Shown here piece by piece: positions 61,869 to 64,000 of a DNA stretch of 64,000 nt. The position numbers and the translations under genes are program-made. This stretch comes from an uncultured Dehalococcoidia bacterium (GTDB lineage: Bacteria > Chloroflexota > Dehalococcoidia > Lucifugimonadales > Lucifugimonadaceae). The DNA is taken from contig OY282385.1 in the NCBI GenBank assembly GCA_958295935.1, forward strand, positions 62,001 through 126,000, given 5' to 3'. The notes under the pieces are model-generated. The model saw only the letters and a program-made list of their open reading frames with translations. It ran no database searches and had not been told where the DNA came from. Position 1 is the stretch's first letter. Each line of letters opens with the position of its first letter.

Positions 61869-63425
61869 ATGACCGAGTTGGCGAAACGCACCGCTGGCGC
61901 TATGGCGCTATTGGCGCCGCTGCTCACCGCCCTGTTGGCGGCGGGATGTACCGACTCGACGACCGGACCGGCGGCCACCTCTCCGCCGCCTCTGCCGACC
62001 CCCGATGGGATTTTCACGCCCGCGGCCGAACCGCAGCCCTCGCCCTCGCCGCAATCTGGCGCCGCCTCGCCCACGGCAGCATCCACGCCTTCTCCGACGC
62101 CGCTCGCGACTGCGACCCAAGAGGAGAAGGCCGTGCGGGTAATGGAGAGCATGTTCGACGTTAACAATCGCGTCAACGTCGGCGCTATCGCGTCCGCCGG
62201 TCTCACAGGGCATCCCGGTCTTGTACCCGTGCTCGTGGAGGCGGCGTCCCGAACGTTCGATTTTGAAACTGCGCTTGTCATCGCCGACGCTCTTGAAAGG
62301 ATTACAGGCGAGCGCGTGGGCGGCGACTTTGTGCTAGTTGCGCCGTGGTTCAGCTGGATGGCGCAGCAGGACGACCTGCCCGAACTGCCTGGGTTCGGCG
62401 CCTGGAAGGGCGAGAGCTACGGCGCTATCGACCCTTCTTTCCGCGATTTCTTCTATGAGGGCGTGCCTCACACCATCCCGTTATGGTCGCCGATGTGGGG
62501 GGGCGTCAGGAGGGACGGCATACCGCCTCTGGAGTATCCCGAAACGATACCCGCCTCGGAGGCCGGATACCTCGAACCGGATGAGCCGGTCTTTGGGGTA
62601 GTGATTAACGGAGAGGCAAGGGCGTATCCCTGGCGCATCATGGGCTGGCATGAACTAGCGAACGACGTCGTGGGAGGGAGGAACATCTCGGTCGTGTTCT
62701 GAACGCTTTGCGGCCTGGGCATCGTGTACGACGCCGAGTTCGACGACAAGGTTTGGTCGTTCGGCACCTCCGGATGGCTATGGCAAAGCAACAAGCTGAT
62801 GTACGACCGCTTTACCAACACGCTCTGGCATTCGCTGACCGGGGAGCCGGTCATTGGAGAGCTCGCGGGCTCAGATTTACGGCCGCCGATGCTGCCGGTC
62901 ACGGTACTGAACTGGGAGGAATGGGTCGCCAGATACCCGGACTCCACGGTGTTGTCTCTCGATACCGGGCATCGCCGCACTTACAACGCGCCCGGTCAAC
63001 CGGGGTCTGCGTATAACGACTACTTCAGTTCCCCAGGCAAGATGTTCCCCACCTTCGCGGAGGACGAGAGATTGCCCTTCAAGGATCGCGTGTTGGGACT
63101 TTCTTTCGGGGACGTTGCCAGGGCGTACCCGGTCGAGGTCGTTACCGCGCGCCGAGTCATCAACGATCAGGTGGGGAGCCAGGCGGCGCTGTTGGTCGGC
63201 GTTCCGGGCGCGGGCGCGGTTCGCGTATTCGACCCGCAAGGCAACACCTTCACGCCCGGCAAGGATACCCGCGAGGTAGTTGATCAGGATGGCGGGGTGT
63301 GGCTCATAGAGGAAGATGGATTGGTCAGCGCCGACGGATCCCTCAGATTGCCCAGGCTGCCTGCCCGCGAGCTGTTCTGGTTCGCCTGGACAGCCTTCTT
63401 CCCACATACGGAACTTTACCCATAG
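61869..63425 (+). CDS. DUF3179 selenoprotein with in-frame UGA (Sec278)
   Basis: Read through TGA 62700-62702 as one frame, this gives 518 residues. The N-terminus is a lipoprotein signal (LLAAGC) with a Pro/Ser-rich linker. The DUF3179 domain begins around 190 and shows [20 protein letters not shown], then ISVVF followed by U-T-L-C-G at 278-282. Members normally have C-P-L-C-G here, so UGA stands exactly where the first Cys of a CxxC pair is expected. [20 protein letters not shown] continues without a gap. A SECIS-like hairpin follows at 62718-62735. Conventional annotation would report two fragments, 61869-62702 and 62724-63425. It is probably an exported redox protein; the biochemical role of DUF3179 is unknown. 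Sec insertion is inferred. Confidence 0.85.
62718..62735 (+). promoter_or_regulatory. Candidate bacterial SECIS hairpin (DUF3179 gene)
   Basis: GGCATCG (62718-62724) pairs with CGACGCC (62729-62735) with one A-C mismatch, around the loop TGTA. The loop starts 22 nt after the UGA and has G in its second position. This is weaker than the UGSC hairpin but within the bacterial SECIS limits. Confidence 0.6.
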
Positions 63426-63477
63426 CGGAAGCCCTGCGGAGTGTTCCCAAGCCTTTCGCGCTTCTAGAATGGAGTGG

Positions 63478-64000
63478 ATGGACAAGTCACGCATCCGCAA
63501 CTTCTGCATTATCGCCCACATCGACCACGGCAAATCGACGCTTGCCGACCGGCTGATGCAGTTCACGGGCGCGGTCGAGGACCGCGACCTTACCGAACAG
63601 CACCTCGACACGATGGAGCTCGAACGGGAGCGCGGTATCACCATAAAAGCGCAGGCGGTCAGGCTCTCCTATACGGCCCGCGATGGCCGCGGCTACGAAC
63701 TGAACCTCATCGACACCCCCGGCCACGTTGACTTTACCTATGAGGTCTCGCGCTCCCTTGCAGCGTGCGAGGGAGCCCTGCTCCTGATAGACGCCACCCA
63801 GGGCATTCAGGCCCAAACCATGGCCAACATCTACCTCGCCATGGAGCACGACCTGAGCATTATCCCGGTCATAAACAAGATCGACCTGCCGGGAGCCGAG
63901 CCGGAGCGCGTTGCCGGCGAGATTGAACAGTCTTTCGGATTCGCGCCGCAGGACATCCAATACATATCGGCCAAGACCGGAAAGGGCGTGCTCGATCTGC
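63478..64000 (+). CDS. lepA: Elongation factor 4, 3' end outside window
   Basis: The first 174 residues of EF4/LepA. G1 is [14 protein letters not shown], the switch motif is [14 protein letters not shown]3 is [17 protein letters not shown]4 is [11 protein letters not shown] and G5 is SAKTGKGV. The ribosome-bound GTPase back-translocates tRNA and aids translation under stress. ATG 63478 matches homolog starts ([13 protein letters not shown]); ATG 63469 is in frame three codons earlier. The frame runs open to the window end. It begins 52 bp after the DUF3179 stop. Confidence 0.95.
   Translation, partial: MDKSRIRNFCIIAHIDHGKSTLADRLMQFTGAVEDRDLTEQHLDTMELERERGITIKAQAVRLSYTARDGRGYELNLIDTPGHVDFTYEVSRSLAACEGALLLIDATQGIQAQTMANIYLAMEHDLSIIPVINKIDLPGAEPERVAGEIEQSFGFAPQDIQYISAKTGKGVLDL

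Noticed and set aside
62700-62723. TGA reassigned to Trp as a general code change
   Set aside because: Many intact genes here end with TGA and use TGG for Trp; the interrupted position is a conserved Cys, not Trp.
1-64000. tRNA, rRNA, CRISPR arrays or complete insertion sequences
   Set aside because: No T-loop-like motifs in cloverleaf context, no regular short repeats with spacers and no transposase were recognised by eye; a covariance or profile search could not be run.

Overview
The window looks like part of the chromosome of an uncultivated, GC-rich bacterium, most likely a Chloroflexota lineage of the SAR202/Dehalococcoidia type. That placement is an inference. It rests on lipoproteins with long Pro/Thr linkers, many GTG and TTG starts, and a large stock of paralogous catabolic enzymes (enolase superfamily, D-2-hydroxyacid dehydrogenases, amidohydrolases, TPP decarboxylase subunits, OFA transporters). 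No rRNA, tRNA or CRISPR array was recognised.

Layout. 0-3.6 kb: a degenerate YchF-like GTPase (cut by the window edge), a DUF1232 membrane protein, DNA polymerase III delta, a TPR lipoprotein and a PPOX-type flavoprotein. 3.9-9.9 kb: two tandem 967-residue N6-adenine methyltransferase/restriction-like proteins, nearly identical at both ends, with a swapped block of about 790 bp in the middle. 10-16.6 kb: thioredoxin-like lipoprotein, phosphotriesterase-family hydrolase, beta-propeller protein, a uppP-hpnB pair and an amidohydrolase. 16.7-21.6 kb: a 1604-residue DUF4011/SF1 helicase/Vsr-like/DUF3320 protein, a candidate defence gene. 21.8-25.6 kb: a CehA/McbA-type metallohydrolase and a UGSC-family gene with an in-frame UGA. 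25.8-32.9 kb: two tandem OFA transporters and three D-2-hydroxyacid dehydrogenases, all on the minus strand. 33-49.8 kb: a metabolic stretch with methyltransferase, peptidase, GYD protein, amidase, TatD, mannonate dehydratase-like, VOC, enolase-superfamily, SDR, split TPP decarboxylase, aconitase, epimerase, enoyl-CoA hydratase, RidA-like and sugar isomerase genes. 49.9-54.4 kb: an AT-rich restriction-modification island between two 100-bp direct repeats, then a DUF3500 gene and two tandem Uma2 nuclease genes. 54.6-64 kb: a split D-glutamate cyclase-like pair, an oligopeptide-type ABC importer without ATPases, a glycerol-1-phosphate dehydrogenase-like gene, a DUF3179 gene with an in-frame UGA, and the start of lepA.

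The strongest unusual signal is a pair of putative selenoproteins that ordinary gene calling would break in two. At 24041 (UGSC family) and 62700 (DUF3179 family) a TGA interrupts an otherwise continuous conserved frame. In both cases it sits at the first position of a U-x-x-C redox motif, and in both a hairpin whose apical loop lies about 19-22 nt downstream fits the bacterial SECIS pattern. Other genes here end in TGA, so the code is not reassigned. The Sec machinery itself is not in the window.

A second theme is recent tandem duplication with block replacement (methyltransferases, Uma2 nucleases). A third is the structured 100-bp repeat flanking the restriction-modification island. Its only difference between copies keeps a predicted helix paired.
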